From positions 92,509 to 156,508 of the forward strand of contig JBFWUB010000010.1 of NCBI GenBank assembly GCA_050247515.1: a stretch of 64,000 bases of DNA. Direction: 5' to 3'. A program made the position numbers and the translations under genes. This stretch comes from RAM1 sp050247515 (lineage in GTDB: Bacteria; Pseudomonadota; Gammaproteobacteria; Burkholderiales; Burkholderiaceae_C). The notes beneath the pieces are model-generated. The model was not told the origin of the DNA. It saw nothing but the letters and a program-made list of their open reading frames with translations, and searched no databases. Shown here one piece after another: positions 32,124 through 39,975 of this stretch; the stretch's first letter is position 1; each line of letters opens with the position of its first letter.

Positions 32124-32771
32124 TCAGGAGTTCTCGAGGACGATGCCCTCGATCACGTTGGCCACGTCCTCGCACTTGTCGGTGATGGTTTCCAGCAGTT
32201 CGTAGATCGCCTTGAGCTTGATGACCTCGCGCACGTCCGGCTCCTCGCGAAACAGCTTGCTCATGGCGCTGCGCATGACGCGGTCGGCATCGGACTCAAG
32301 CCGGTCAATTTCCTCGCAGGTCTTGAGAGCGGCTTCCGCCGTGGCGGGGTCGGCAATCCTGTCCAGCAGCTTGACTGCGTCTTTCAGGCGCTCGCAGCAC
32401 TTGACACTCAGGTCGGTCAGGCGGCTGATCTCGTCCGTCATGTGGCGCACGTCGTACAGCGCCATGGTCTCCGCGGAGTCCTGGATGAGGTCGGCCACGT
32501 CGTCCATGGTGTTGATCAGTTTGTGGATCAGGTCGCGGTCGATCGGTGTGATGAACGTCTTGTGCAGCATCTTGTTGACGTCATGCGTCACGCGGTCGGC
32601 TGCGCGTTCGGCGTTGTCAACATCGCGGTTGTACTGCTCGCGCAGATGCGGGTCGTTGTAGTTGGCCACCAGTTGCGAGAACGCCCGCGCCGCCTCGACG
32701 ATGCGGTCCGCGTGCTGGTTGAACAGTTCAAAAAAATTGCCTTCGCGCGGCATCAGCTTGCCAAACAGCAT
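32124..32771 (-). CDS. DUF47 (PhoU-like) protein associated with PiT transport
   Basis: 215 residues, almost entirely helical, starting MLFGKLMPREGNFFELFNQH, with metal-binding-type acidic and His clusters typical of PhoU-like bundles (TPIDRDLIHKLINTMDDVAD). DUF47 proteins precede pit genes in many bacteria and modulate transport. An AGGAG stands 7 bases before the ATG. Three Pho-box-like repeats lie just upstream. Confidence 0.9.
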   Translation of the reverse strand: MLFGKLMPREGNFFELFNQHADRIVEAARAFSQLVANYNDPHLREQYNRDVDNAERAADRVTHDVNKMLHKTFITPIDRDLIHKLINTMDDVADLIQDSAETMALYDVRHMTDEISRLTDLSVKCCERLKDAVKLLDRIADPATAEAALKTCEEIDRLESDADRVMRSAMSKLFREEPDVREVIKLKAIYELLETITDKCEDVANVIEGIVLENS

Positions 32772-32785
32772 CGCTTCGCTCCTGG

Positions 32786-32818
32786 GGATGTGTCAGATAT
32801 GTGACTTTTTTGTGACAG
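32786..32818 (-). promoter_or_regulatory. Pho-box-like triple repeat before the DUF47-PiT operon
   Basis: On the minus strand CTGTCAC, AAGTCAC and CTGACAC occur at exact 11-base steps (starts 32818, 32807, 32796), each followed by A/T-rich or mixed bases. This matches the spacing and consensus of PhoB half-sites. The last repeat ends only about 15 bases before the start codon, which is close for an activator site. Confidence 0.5.
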
Positions 32819-32860
32819 CCTGCGAGTTTAACCGGCGCCCCGCCCCGTCCCTGCCCCCGC

Positions 32861-33229
32861 TCACGCGCCGCGGAAGATGAAGTACACCGCCCCCACCATG
32901 CACAGCGCCGCCCAGAGGTAGTCCAGCTTGAACGGCTCCTTGAGGTAGTACATGGCAAACGGCACGAACACCGCCAGCGTGATCACTTCCTGCATGATCT
33001 TGAGCTGGCCGACGGTAAAGCCGGCCTGCTGGAAACCGATGCGGTTGGCCGGCACCTGCAGCAGGTACTCAAACAGTGCAATGCCCCAGCTGACCAGCGC
33101 CGCGATGTACCAGGGCGCGGTCGCCTGGTTCTTCAGGTGGCCGTACCAGGCAAAGGTCATGAAAATGTTGGAGGCCACCAGCAGCAGGATGGTCTGCAAC
33201 GACACCGGAATGGACTGAAGCGCGGTCAT
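32861..33229 (-). CDS. DMT-type small membrane protein (DUF486)
   Basis: 122 residues with four hydrophobic helices (TILLLVASNIFMTFAWYGHL, WYIAALVSWGIALFEYLLQV, VITLAVFVPFAMYYL, LDYLWAALCMVGAVYFIF). The sequence FEYLLQVPANRIGF and KIMQEVITL identify the DUF486 group of the drug/metabolite transporter clan. Function unknown. A GATAAT hexamer on the minus strand ends 6 bases before the ATG. Its start codon overlaps the first bases of the divergent pseudouridine synthase gene. Confidence 0.88.
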   Translation of the reverse strand: MTALQSIPVSLQTILLLVASNIFMTFAWYGHLKNQATAPWYIAALVSWGIALFEYLLQVPANRIGFQQAGFTVGQLKIMQEVITLAVFVPFAMYYLKEPFKLDYLWAALCMVGAVYFIFRGA

Positions 33230-33881
33230 GGCGGAATTATCGGGGGCGACCCTTGTGCATGTGGACGACCAGCTGCTGGTGGCTGACAAGCCCGCCGGTC
33301 TGCTGTGCGTGCCCGGGCGCGGCGAGGCCGGGCGCGACTGCCTGTCGGCCCGCGTGCAGCAGCGCTACCCCGACGCGCTCATCGTGCACCGGCTGGACAT
33401 GGGCACCTCGGGCCTGTGCGTGCTGGCGCGCGGGCCGGAGGTACAGCGCCGCCTGAGCATGGCGTTTGCCGCGCGCGAGGTGCACAAGCGTTACGTCGCC
33501 GTTGTGCACGGCCGCCTGCAGGGATTACCTGATGGCGCCTGGTCCACCATCGACCTGCCGCTGATGCCCGACTGGCCCAACCGCCCCCTGAGCAAGGTGG
33601 ACCCTGTGCACGGCAAACCCAGCCTGACGCGCTGGCGCGCCCTGGCGCACGACAGCGCAGCAGGTACCACGCGGCTGGAGCTGGAGCCCGTGACGGGCCG
33701 CTCCCACCAGCTGCGCCTGCACCTGCAGGCGATCGGCCACCCCATCCTGGGCGACGCCCTGTACGCGCCGCCGCCGGTGCAGGCCATGGCCGCACGCCTG
33801 CTGCTGCATGCCACGGCCATCACCTTGCCCCACCCGGCCACCCTCGCGCCGCTGTCGCTGCAAAGCCCTGTCCCGTTCTGA
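33228..33881 (+). CDS. RluA-family RNA pseudouridine synthase
   Basis: 217 residues. DDQLLVADKPAGLLCVPG opens the domain, and the catalytic Asp is in VHRLDMGTSGLCVLA. Later motifs are EVHKRYVAVVHG and LEPVTGRSHQLRLHLQAIGHP. It is short and lacks an S4 domain, like RluA itself, so it may act on 23S rRNA and/or tRNA, but the target base is not predictable. The ATG at 33228 shares its bases with the start of the opposite gene and has no Shine-Dalgarno; GTG codons about 27-33 bases downstream are possible starts. Confidence 0.9.
   Translation: MAELSGATLVHVDDQLLVADKPAGLLCVPGRGEAGRDCLSARVQQRYPDALIVHRLDMGTSGLCVLARGPEVQRRLSMAFAAREVHKRYVAVVHGRLQGLPDGAWSTIDLPLMPDWPNRPLSKVDPVHGKPSLTRWRALAHDSAAGTTRLELEPVTGRSHQLRLHLQAIGHPILGDALYAPPPVQAMAARLLLHATAITLPHPATLAPLSLQSPVPF
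33236..33241 (-). promoter_or_regulatory. Candidate -10 (GATAAT, minus strand) of the DUF486 gene
   Basis: Ends exactly 6 bases before the ATG at 33229 and therefore lies inside the 5' end of the opposite pseudouridine synthase gene. Predicts a leaderless mRNA. Confidence 0.45.
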
Positions 33882-33935
33882 GGAACTCCACACCACGTAC
33901 CGGCCTCTGACCTGCAGCCCCACCGGAGACACGCC

Positions 33936-34571
33936 ATGCCTGAAGCCACCGCCTCGCCAGCCCTGTCCCGCCGCACCGTTGCGGCAGCGCTGGTCGCCCT
34001 GCCCGCCGTCTGGACCGGCGCACGCGCGCAGGCGCCGGCCGCACGCCGCGCCACGCCTTCACAGACCGAGGGGCCCTTCTACCCCGTGCAGTTGCCCAGG
34101 GACAGCGACGCCGACCTGCTGCGCAACGGCACACTGAGCTACGCCCGCGGCCAGCCCGTGTGGCTGGACGGCAGCGTGAGCGACCTGCAGGGCAAGCCGG
34201 TGGCCGGCGCCCAGGTGGAGATCTGGCAGTGCGACGAGGCCGGGCATTACCACCACCCGGGCGACGGCGACCGGGCCGACAAGGCGTTCCAGGGCTTTGG
34301 CAAGGTGGTGGTGGGTGCCGATGGCCGCTACCGTTTCCGCACCATCCGCCCGGTGGCTTATGCAGGGCGGACCCCGCACATCCACGTGAAAGTCCGCCTG
34401 GGCCAGCGCGAGCTGCTGACCACCCAGCTGTACGTGGCGGGCGACCCCGGCAACGAGCGCGATTTCATCTGGCGGCGCATGAACGCCCAGGACCGGGCGG
34501 CGGTCACGGTGCCGTTTGCGAAAGGCCCTGAGGGCCTGACGGCGAATTTTCCGGTCATCATTGCGGGATGA
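33936..34571 (+). CDS. Tat-exported intradiol ring-cleavage dioxygenase
   Basis: 211 residues. The N-terminus has a twin-arginine signal (LSRRTVAAALVALPAVW ending ARAQA). The catalytic domain resembles the protocatechuate 3,4-dioxygenase beta fold: TPSQTEGPFYPV, GAQVEIWQCDEAGHYHHPGD, then RFRTIRPVAYAGRTPHIHVK, giving the expected two Tyr and two His ferric-iron ligands. Cytosolic intradiol dioxygenases lack a signal, so this is an exported branch with unknown catecholic substrate. The stop overlaps the following SDR gene. Confidence 0.88.
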   Translation: MPEATASPALSRRTVAAALVALPAVWTGARAQAPAARRATPSQTEGPFYPVQLPRDSDADLLRNGTLSYARGQPVWLDGSVSDLQGKPVAGAQVEIWQCDEAGHYHHPGDGDRADKAFQGFGKVVVGADGRYRFRTIRPVAYAGRTPHIHVKVRLGQRELLTTQLYVAGDPGNERDFIWRRMNAQDRAAVTVPFAKGPEGLTANFPVIIAG

Positions 34572-35305
34572 CGCAACAACACCTCACCATCCTCACCGGC
34601 GCCTCGCGCGGCATGGGCCTGGCGATGGCGCAGCAGCTGCTGGCTGCCGGCCACCGCCTGCTGTGCCTGTCGCGCAACGCCAACCGCGCGCTGGCATCTG
34701 CCTCGTGCGAACAATGGGCCGTGGACCTGGCCGACCCCGCGCCTGTCGCCGCGCGGCTGGCCGAATGGCTGGCCGCGCAAGCCGCGCCGGCTTTGGCCAC
34801 GCTGATCAACAACGCCGGGCTGATCCCGGCCATCGCGCCCGTGGGCGACATCGCCGCCAGCGACCTGGCCCGTGCCATGCGCGTGGACCTGGAAGCCCCG
34901 ATGCTGCTGACCGGCGCCTTCCTGCGCGCCACGGCCGCCTGGCCGGTGCCGCGCAAGGTGCTCAATATTTCATCGGGCCTGGGCCGCCGGGCCATGGCCT
35001 CGCAGGCTGCCTACTGCGCGGCCAAGGCTGGCATGGACCATTTCACGCGCAGCGTGGCACTGGAAGAGGCCCTGGTACCGAACGGCGCCCGGGTCTGTTC
35101 ACTGGCGCCCGGCGTGATCGACACTGACATGCAGGTCCAGCTGCGCAGCGCCGACAGCGCGGCCTTTCCCGACATCGGCAACTTCATCGGCATGAAGGAA
35201 AAAGGCCAGCTCAGCTCGCCGCAGGACGCGGCGGCCAGGGTACTGGGCTACCTGAACCGGCCGGATTTCGGCGCGAACCCTGTGGCCGATGTGCGGGATC
35301 AGTAA
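34568..35305 (+). CDS. Short-chain dehydrogenase, sepiapterin reductase-like
   Basis: 245 residues with the SDR NAD(P) motif TGASRGMGLAMAQQL, the NNAG motif (LINNAGLIP) and an active-site Ser in LNISSGLGRRAM, followed by YCAAKAG (Tyr-x3-Lys). Spacing resembles the sepiapterin/benzil reductase group. The gene is coupled to the exported dioxygenase by a 4-base overlap, though one product is exported and the other cytosolic, so a shared pathway is not certain. The 3' end overlaps ppk2 by 7 bases. Confidence 0.88.
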   Translation: MTQQHLTILTGASRGMGLAMAQQLLAAGHRLLCLSRNANRALASASCEQWAVDLADPAPVAARLAEWLAAQAAPALATLINNAGLIPAIAPVGDIAASDLARAMRVDLEAPMLLTGAFLRATAAWPVPRKVLNISSGLGRRAMASQAAYCAAKAGMDHFTRSVALEEALVPNGARVCSLAPGVIDTDMQVQLRSADSAAFPDIGNFIGMKEKGQLSSPQDAAARVLGYLNRPDFGANPVADVRDQ

Positions 35306-36207
35306 ACCTCCGGCACGATGATTTCCGGGGGCACGGGCTGTCGCGCGTAGTCATCGTGGCGCACCCGCGCGGGCAGCACCACGGCCGGGCGCTCCGTCTC
35401 GCTGTAGGGCATCTGGCCCAGCAGGTGGTGGATGCAGTTCAGCCGGGCTTTTTTCTTGTCATCGGCCTGCACCACCCACCAGGGCGCGTCGGGCGTGTGG
35501 GTGCGCTCCAGCATGATTTCCTTGGCGCGGGTGTATTCCTCCCAGCGCCGGCGTGACTCCAGGTCCATGGGGCTCAGCTTCCACTGCTTGAGCGGGTCCT
35601 GGATGCGGCCCAGAAAGCGCGAATGCTGCTCCTCGTCCGAGATCGAGAACCAGTACTTGATGAGCTGGATGCCCGAGCGCACAAGCATTTTCTCGAACTC
35701 GGGCACGCTGCGGAAAAACTCCTCGTACTGCTCGTCAGTGCAAAAGCCCATGACGCGCTCAACGCCCGCGCGGTTGTACCAGCTGCGGTCAAACAGCACC
35801 ATCTCGCCCGCGGCCGGCAGGTGCGACACGTAGCGCTGGAAGTACCACTGCGTGCGTTCGCGGTCGTTGGGCGCGGGCAGCGCGGCCACGCGGGCCACGC
35901 GCGGGTTCAGCCGCTGGGTGATGCGCTTGATCACGCCGCCCTTGCCCGCCCCGTCGCGGCCCTCAAACACGATCACCACCTTGTGGCCGGTCTGCACCAC
36001 CCAGTCCTGCAGCTTGACCAGCTCGCCCTGCAGGCGAAACAGCTCGCGGAAATAGTGGCGGCGCTGCTCGCGGTGCCCGGCCGTGTCGCGCCCGGCGGCC
36101 AGTTCTTCAGCCGTGCTGTCCTCGCGCTCCATCTCCAGCTCTTCGTCATAGCTGTCCAGCAGGTCGCGGTGGATGCGCGCCAGCAGTTCGTCGTCGTGTT
36201 CAGTCAC
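35299..36207 (-). CDS. ppk2: Polyphosphate kinase 2
   Basis: 302 residues; transfers phosphate between polyphosphate and nucleotides. The P-loop-like VIFEGRDGAGKGGVIKRI, the acidic Walker B region EMVLFDRSWYNRAG and the lid RQQ-type stretch with RFLGRIQDPLKQWKLSP are characteristic. Length and the N-terminal extension suggest a single-domain class I enzyme (NDP to NTP), but class is an inference. The start is GTG at 36207 with AAAGG about 9 bases upstream. Confidence 0.93.
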   Translation of the reverse strand: MTEHDDELLARIHRDLLDSYDEELEMEREDSTAEELAAGRDTAGHREQRRHYFRELFRLQGELVKLQDWVVQTGHKVVIVFEGRDGAGKGGVIKRITQRLNPRVARVAALPAPNDRERTQWYFQRYVSHLPAAGEMVLFDRSWYNRAGVERVMGFCTDEQYEEFFRSVPEFEKMLVRSGIQLIKYWFSISDEEQHSRFLGRIQDPLKQWKLSPMDLESRRRWEEYTRAKEIMLERTHTPDAPWWVVQADDKKKARLNCIHHLLGQMPYSETERPAVVLPARVRHDDYARQPVPPEIIVPEVY

Positions 36208-36276
36208 GGGCAGGGCCTTTCAGGATTCAAACTTCCTGAGGCTACAGCCCGCACATGGCAGGCGGATGACAGCCAG

Positions 36277-36551
36277 GGAAGCTCTGAACAAGTCCCCGCC
36301 ATGCGCGCTCGAGTCCAAAACGGGATGGATTGCCCGCCAACGTTTCGCCGCCCGTGCCCATCGGCACGGGCAAGGAACTTGGTGGGCAAGACGCGCGTTT
36401 TGGGCCGAGCCCCTTCGGGGACGGGCTTTGGCGGGCGATCCGCAGCGTTGCCGGACCAGGCAAGCCGTCCAGGCTTGCCTTGGGTCCGGCGCCTTGCGGC
36501 TCATCCCGCCAAAGTCCCGTCGCGCGCGGCGCGGACTTGTTCAGAGCTTCC
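36277..36551. mobile_element. 275-bp inverted-repeat element (MITE-like) at the 3' end of the stress-protein gene
   Basis: Perfect 19-bp terminal inverted repeats lie at 36277-36295 and 36533-36551. Inside are two long foldback arms. Arm 1 spans 36307-36410 with nested stems GCTCG/CGAGC, CCAAAACG/CGTTTTGG, TGCCCGCCAA/TTGGTGGGCA and GCCCGTGCC/GGCACGGGC. Arm 2 spans 36420-36521 and contains CCGGACC/GGTCCGG and AGGCAAGCC/GGCTTGCCT. No open frame encodes a transposase and no target-site duplication is obvious. The family is not recognised; a non-autonomous transposon remnant is the best reading. Confidence 0.75.
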
Positions 36552-36989
36552 TTGTCCCCGCACCACCAGCACCGGCAGCGTGGTGTGCGACAGCACGCGC
36601 TGCGTCACGCTGCCCAGCAGCAGCTTTTCAATGCCGTGGCGCCCATGCGAGCCCATGACGATCAGGTCCGCGCCGGCGGACGCCGCCGCCTGCAGGATGC
36701 CCTCGTGCACGACATGGCCCTCGATCACCTTCTGCTCGCACGGCAGGCCTGCCGCGGTCAATGCGCTGGTGGCGGCCGCCAGTGCCTGGTTGGCGCTGGC
36801 CGTGGCGGCGCCCATGTACTCCGTCTGGCCCAGCGCGTAGTCCGCGCCCACGCCCACGAAGGGGTAGCAGTCAATGACGTTGATGACCGTGACGCGGCTG
36901 CCAAACGCGCGGGCCAGGGCAGCGGCCTTGTCCACGGCAAACAGCGCGGTCCCCGAGCCATCCACGGGGACAAGGATGTGACTGAACAT
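36501..36989 (-). CDS. Universal stress protein (UspA family)
   Basis: 162 residues, a single Usp domain: MFSHILVPVDGSGTALFAVD at the start and the ATP-binding G-rich segment MGSHGRHGIEKLLLGSVTQ near the end. The domain finishes at TTLPVLVVRGQ; the last 16 residues (GSSEQVRAARDGTLAG) and the stop codon are encoded by the inverted-repeat element at 36277-36551, so the original C-terminus has been replaced. A GAGG Shine-Dalgarno precedes the ATG. Likely a stress or redox-responsive regulator; partner unknown. Confidence 0.92.
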   Translation of the reverse strand: MFSHILVPVDGSGTALFAVDKAAALARAFGSRVTVINVIDCYPFVGVGADYALGQTEYMGAATASANQALAAATSALTAAGLPCEQKVIEGHVVHEGILQAAASAGADLIVMGSHGRHGIEKLLLGSVTQRVLSHTTLPVLVVRGQGSSEQVRAARDGTLAG

Positions 36990-37022
36990 GATGTGCCTCG
37001 CTTTGCAGAGTACACATCCAAT

Positions 37023-37790
37023 CTATGCCTGCGCTGGTGCCCCTGTCTGTAGGACGGCCCCCTGAAATCCGCCCGAGCGGCAGGTCACCACCAGCGTATC
37101 GCGGTGGCCCCCTTGCGCGATGGGCTGGATGGGGGTGGATTCATGGATCACGCGCGCGTCGTCCAGCAGCAGCACGGACCAGGGCTCGGTCAGCGTGAAG
37201 CGCTGGCCATTGGGGCCATCGGCCTCGAACACACGCGTCTCGCCCCCCTTGATGCCGGTGCGCCCCACGAGAAACACCGCCACCAGGTCCACGCCGTCGC
37301 GGTGCGCGCCCTCGGGCGTGGGCCGGCCGATGCCGTCGGTGGTGTCGATGCGGAACTGGTGCGCTTCCACGTACCACGGCTGCGGCCCCTTGAGCGCCGA
37401 GCTCACGCGGCCCAGCCAGCCCAGCAGCCGGGCCCAGGCGGGCCGCGCCACATCCGCTGCCGCCATGGGCTCGAACCAGCGCTCCATGCCGCCATGCAGC
37501 GCGTTGTATTCCACAGGCTGCCAGTGGGCACGGTGCGGCACGGGCTGCACGGTGTCGCCGTCCACGACAAAGCAGGAATGGCGCCGTCGCCGGTAGCGCC
37601 CGCCGTCCTTGAGGTAGGCGTCGTGCGGCATGCCGTCCCAGCCGGGCGTCATGGCCAACAGCTCATCCGGGCTGCAGCCGGCCAGTTCGCACACGCCCTG
37701 GGGGCTGAGCACCGCAAAGCCCTGCGATTGCAGCAAAGCCGTGGCGTCGCCGGGCGCGCAGACCGGCGGAAGAAACGAAGGGGAACTCAT
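37023..37790 (-). CDS. 2-oxoglutarate/Fe(II) dioxygenase family protein
   Basis: 255 residues of the 2OG-Fe dioxygenase group that includes L-isoleucine/amino-acid hydroxylases. The HxD pair is in GAHRDGVDLVAVFL, the distal His in ARVIHESTPI, and the 2-oxoglutarate Arg probably in GHRDTLVVTC. No biosynthetic partner is adjacent, so a free amino acid is only a possible substrate. An alternative ATG four codons upstream (37802) is possible; neither has a strong Shine-Dalgarno. Confidence 0.85.
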   Translation of the reverse strand: MSSPSFLPPVCAPGDATALLQSQGFAVLSPQGVCELAGCSPDELLAMTPGWDGMPHDAYLKDGGRYRRRRHSCFVVDGDTVQPVPHRAHWQPVEYNALHGGMERWFEPMAAADVARPAWARLLGWLGRVSSALKGPQPWYVEAHQFRIDTTDGIGRPTPEGAHRDGVDLVAVFLVGRTGIKGGETRVFEADGPNGQRFTLTEPWSVLLLDDARVIHESTPIQPIAQGGHRDTLVVTCRSGGFQGAVLQTGAPAQA

Positions 37791-37890
37791 TTTTTCAAGC
37801 ATAACTGAGCGCCAGCGCGCAAAAAGCTGCGCCAGATCAAGGCGGCGGCGCTGCGGCGCGCCCACACTGGTGCCGGAACCCGGAGCTGAC

Positions 37891-38340
37891 ATGCACACAC
37901 TGCAATGGAGCGACGCCCTGTCGCTGGACCTGCCGCTGATGGACGACACCCACCGCGAATTCGTGGACCTGCTGGCCTGCGCGGCGCGGGCAGGCGACGA
38001 CCAGCTCATGGCCGCGTGGGATGCCCTGATCGGACACACCCAGGACCATTTCGACCGCGAGGACCGCTGGATGGCCGACACCGGCTTTTCAGCCACGCAT
38101 TGCCACACCACGCAGCACCGCGTGGTGCTGCAGGTCATGCGCGAAGGCTCGCGCCGTGGCCAGGGCGGCGATCTGGCGCTGGTGCGCCAGATGGCGTCGG
38201 AGCTGGCGCTGTGGTTCCCCCAGCATGCGCAGAGCATGGACGCGGCCCTGGCGCTGCATGTGCGCCGCGTGGGCTACGACCCGGCAAGCGGTACCGTGCG
38301 AATGCCGACTCGCCAGACCGCTGAAGCTACGCTACCTTGA
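37891..38340 (+). CDS. Hemerythrin-like protein
   Basis: 149 residues with all expected di-iron ligands: MDDTHREFVDLL (His), the HxxxE in DHFDREDRW, the His pair in HCHTTQHRVVL and HxxxxD in FPQHAQSMDAAL. It probably binds oxygen or nitric oxide, or senses them; there is no signalling domain. A GGAG Shine-Dalgarno lies before the ATG. Its last 14 bases overlap the 3' end of the DUF427 gene on the other strand. Confidence 0.92.
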   Translation: MHTLQWSDALSLDLPLMDDTHREFVDLLACAARAGDDQLMAAWDALIGHTQDHFDREDRWMADTGFSATHCHTTQHRVVLQVMREGSRRGQGGDLALVRQMASELALWFPQHAQSMDAALALHVRRVGYDPASGTVRMPTRQTAEATLP

Positions 38341-38605
38341 CGCCCTTCCAGAACGCCACTCGCCCGCGCACCATGTCGGCGTCGGGCTTGGGATCGGCGT
38401 AATACCAGACGGCATCGGGATTCAGTTCGCCGTCCACGATCAGGGAGTAGTAGCTGGCCTGCCCCTTCCAGGCGCAGGTGGTCTTGTGGTTGCTGAAGGT
38501 GATGTACTCGCGCTTGAGCGAAGACTCGGGGAAATAGTGGTTGCCTTCGACCACCACGGTGTCGTCGCTCTCGGCGATGACGGTGTCTTTCCAGGTTGCT
38601 TTCAT
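38327..38605 (-). CDS. DUF427 protein
   Basis: 92 residues typical of DUF427: MKATWKDTVIAESDDTVVVE, then NHYFPESSLKREY, TTCAWKGQASYYSL and WYYADPKPDA. Function unknown; a small beta-rich fold. It sits 28 bases downstream of the egtB stop on the same strand and may be cotranscribed with it. Confidence 0.88.
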   Translation of the reverse strand: MKATWKDTVIAESDDTVVVEGNHYFPESSLKREYITFSNHKTTCAWKGQASYYSLIVDGELNPDAVWYYADPKPDADMVRGRVAFWKGVKVA

Positions 38606-38633
38606 GGGCGCCCTCGGTGTTGCGGTGCCTGCA

Positions 38634-39899
38634 TCATGCAGCATCCCTGGCCAGGCGCAGGCCCGAGAACTGCCAGCGCGCGCCCGGCGGGAAGAAGTTG
38701 CGGTAGCTGGGCCGTGTGTGACCTGCCGGCGTGGCGCGGCTGCCGCCGCGCAGCACCAGCTGCCCCACCATGAACTTGCCGTTGTACTCGGCCACGGCGC
38801 CCGCCATCGGACGAAAGCCTGGGTACGGGTCATAGGACGAACGCGTCCATTGCCATGCATGACCGGTCAGTTGCGTCACGCCCGGCAGGGCGGCCGCGGC
38901 CTCCCATTCAAATTCGGTGGGCAGGCGCGCGCCAGCCCACTGCGCATACGCCGCGGCTTCGTAGAAGCTCAGCTGGCTGACCGGTTCGCTGTCGACCAGC
39001 GGCCGGACGCCCTGCAGGCCGAATACCTGCCAGTGCGCCGCCGGCGCGCGCGCGTCGCCGGGCGCCAGCCAGTATGCGGGCGCCTTCCAGCCCTGCGCCT
39101 GCACCGCGGCCCAGCCATCGGACAACCACAGCGCCGCTCGCTCGTAGCCGCCGTCGGCCATGAACCGCGCGTAGTCACCGCAGGTCACCAGCCGGTCGGC
39201 GATCTCAAAAGGCTGCAGCAGCACCGCATGGCGCGGGGTTTCGTTGTCAAACGAGAAGCCGTCGCCGTCATGCCCCACGGCCACCGTGCCGCCGGGCACC
39301 GCCACCCAGCCCTGCGCCGGGGCAGCCGCCGCCAGCCGCAGTGCGGGCGCGGCCGGCGGGTCATAGGCCGGCAACAGCGGGTTGCACCACAGCGCGTGCA
39401 GCATGTCGGTCAGGATCAGTTCCTGGTGCTGCTGCTCATGGTTCAGCCCCAGGGTCACCAGTGGCGCGGCAGCCGCTGCCACCTCGCCCCGGCTGGTGGC
39501 CAGAAAGTCGCGCATGGCGGCGTCCACATGGGCACGGTAGGCATGCACCTCAGCCAGCGACGGACGCGTGAGCAGCCCGCGCTGGGGGCGCGCGTGGCGC
39601 GGGCCCAGCGCCTCGTAGTAGGAGTTGAACAGGTAGAAAAACCGCTCATTGAACGGGCGGTAGCCTGCCAGGTGCGGCACCAGTACCACAGCTTCAAAGA
39701 ACCAGGTGGTGTGGGCCAGGTGCCACTTGACCGGACTGGCGTCGGGCATGGACTGCACGCACTGGTCTTCAGCCGACAAAGGTGCGGCCAGGGCCAGTGT
39801 GCGGGCGCGGACTTCGTCAAAGCGGCCGGCCAGCGCAGTCCCATGTGCCTCGCCATGTGGTGGCAATGAAGCGGCGGTCTTGGGCGGGTTGATGGGCAT
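38634..39899 (-). CDS. egtB: EgtB-type ergothioneine biosynthesis protein (sulfoxide synthase)
   Basis: 421 residues. The N-terminal DinB-like domain has KWHLAHTTWFFE and the iron motif HEQQHQELILTD (HxxxHxE). The C-terminal FGE-sulfatase/C-type-lectin domain has WVAVPGGTVAVG, RLPTEFEWEAAAAL, GHAWQWTRSSYDPYPGF and RGGSRATPAGHTRPSYRNFF. EgtB joins hercynine to a sulfur donor with oxygen. The usual partner egtD is not adjacent; a selenoneine synthase (SenA) is an alternative, but no senB or senC is nearby. Confidence 0.85.
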   Translation of the reverse strand: MPINPPKTAASLPPHGEAHGTALAGRFDEVRARTLALAAPLSAEDQCVQSMPDASPVKWHLAHTTWFFEAVVLVPHLAGYRPFNERFFYLFNSYYEALGPRHARPQRGLLTRPSLAEVHAYRAHVDAAMRDFLATSRGEVAAAAAPLVTLGLNHEQQHQELILTDMLHALWCNPLLPAYDPPAAPALRLAAAAPAQGWVAVPGGTVAVGHDGDGFSFDNETPRHAVLLQPFEIADRLVTCGDYARFMADGGYERAALWLSDGWAAVQAQGWKAPAYWLAPGDARAPAAHWQVFGLQGVRPLVDSEPVSQLSFYEAAAYAQWAGARLPTEFEWEAAAALPGVTQLTGHAWQWTRSSYDPYPGFRPMAGAVAEYNGKFMVGQLVLRGGSRATPAGHTRPSYRNFFPPGARWQFSGLRLARDAA

Positions 39900-39975
39900 G
39901 GAAGAAGCACTCCTCTGGCGGACAGCATGGGTTGCGGTGCGTTGAAATTCATTACAGCACGCACGACGGCTTTTG

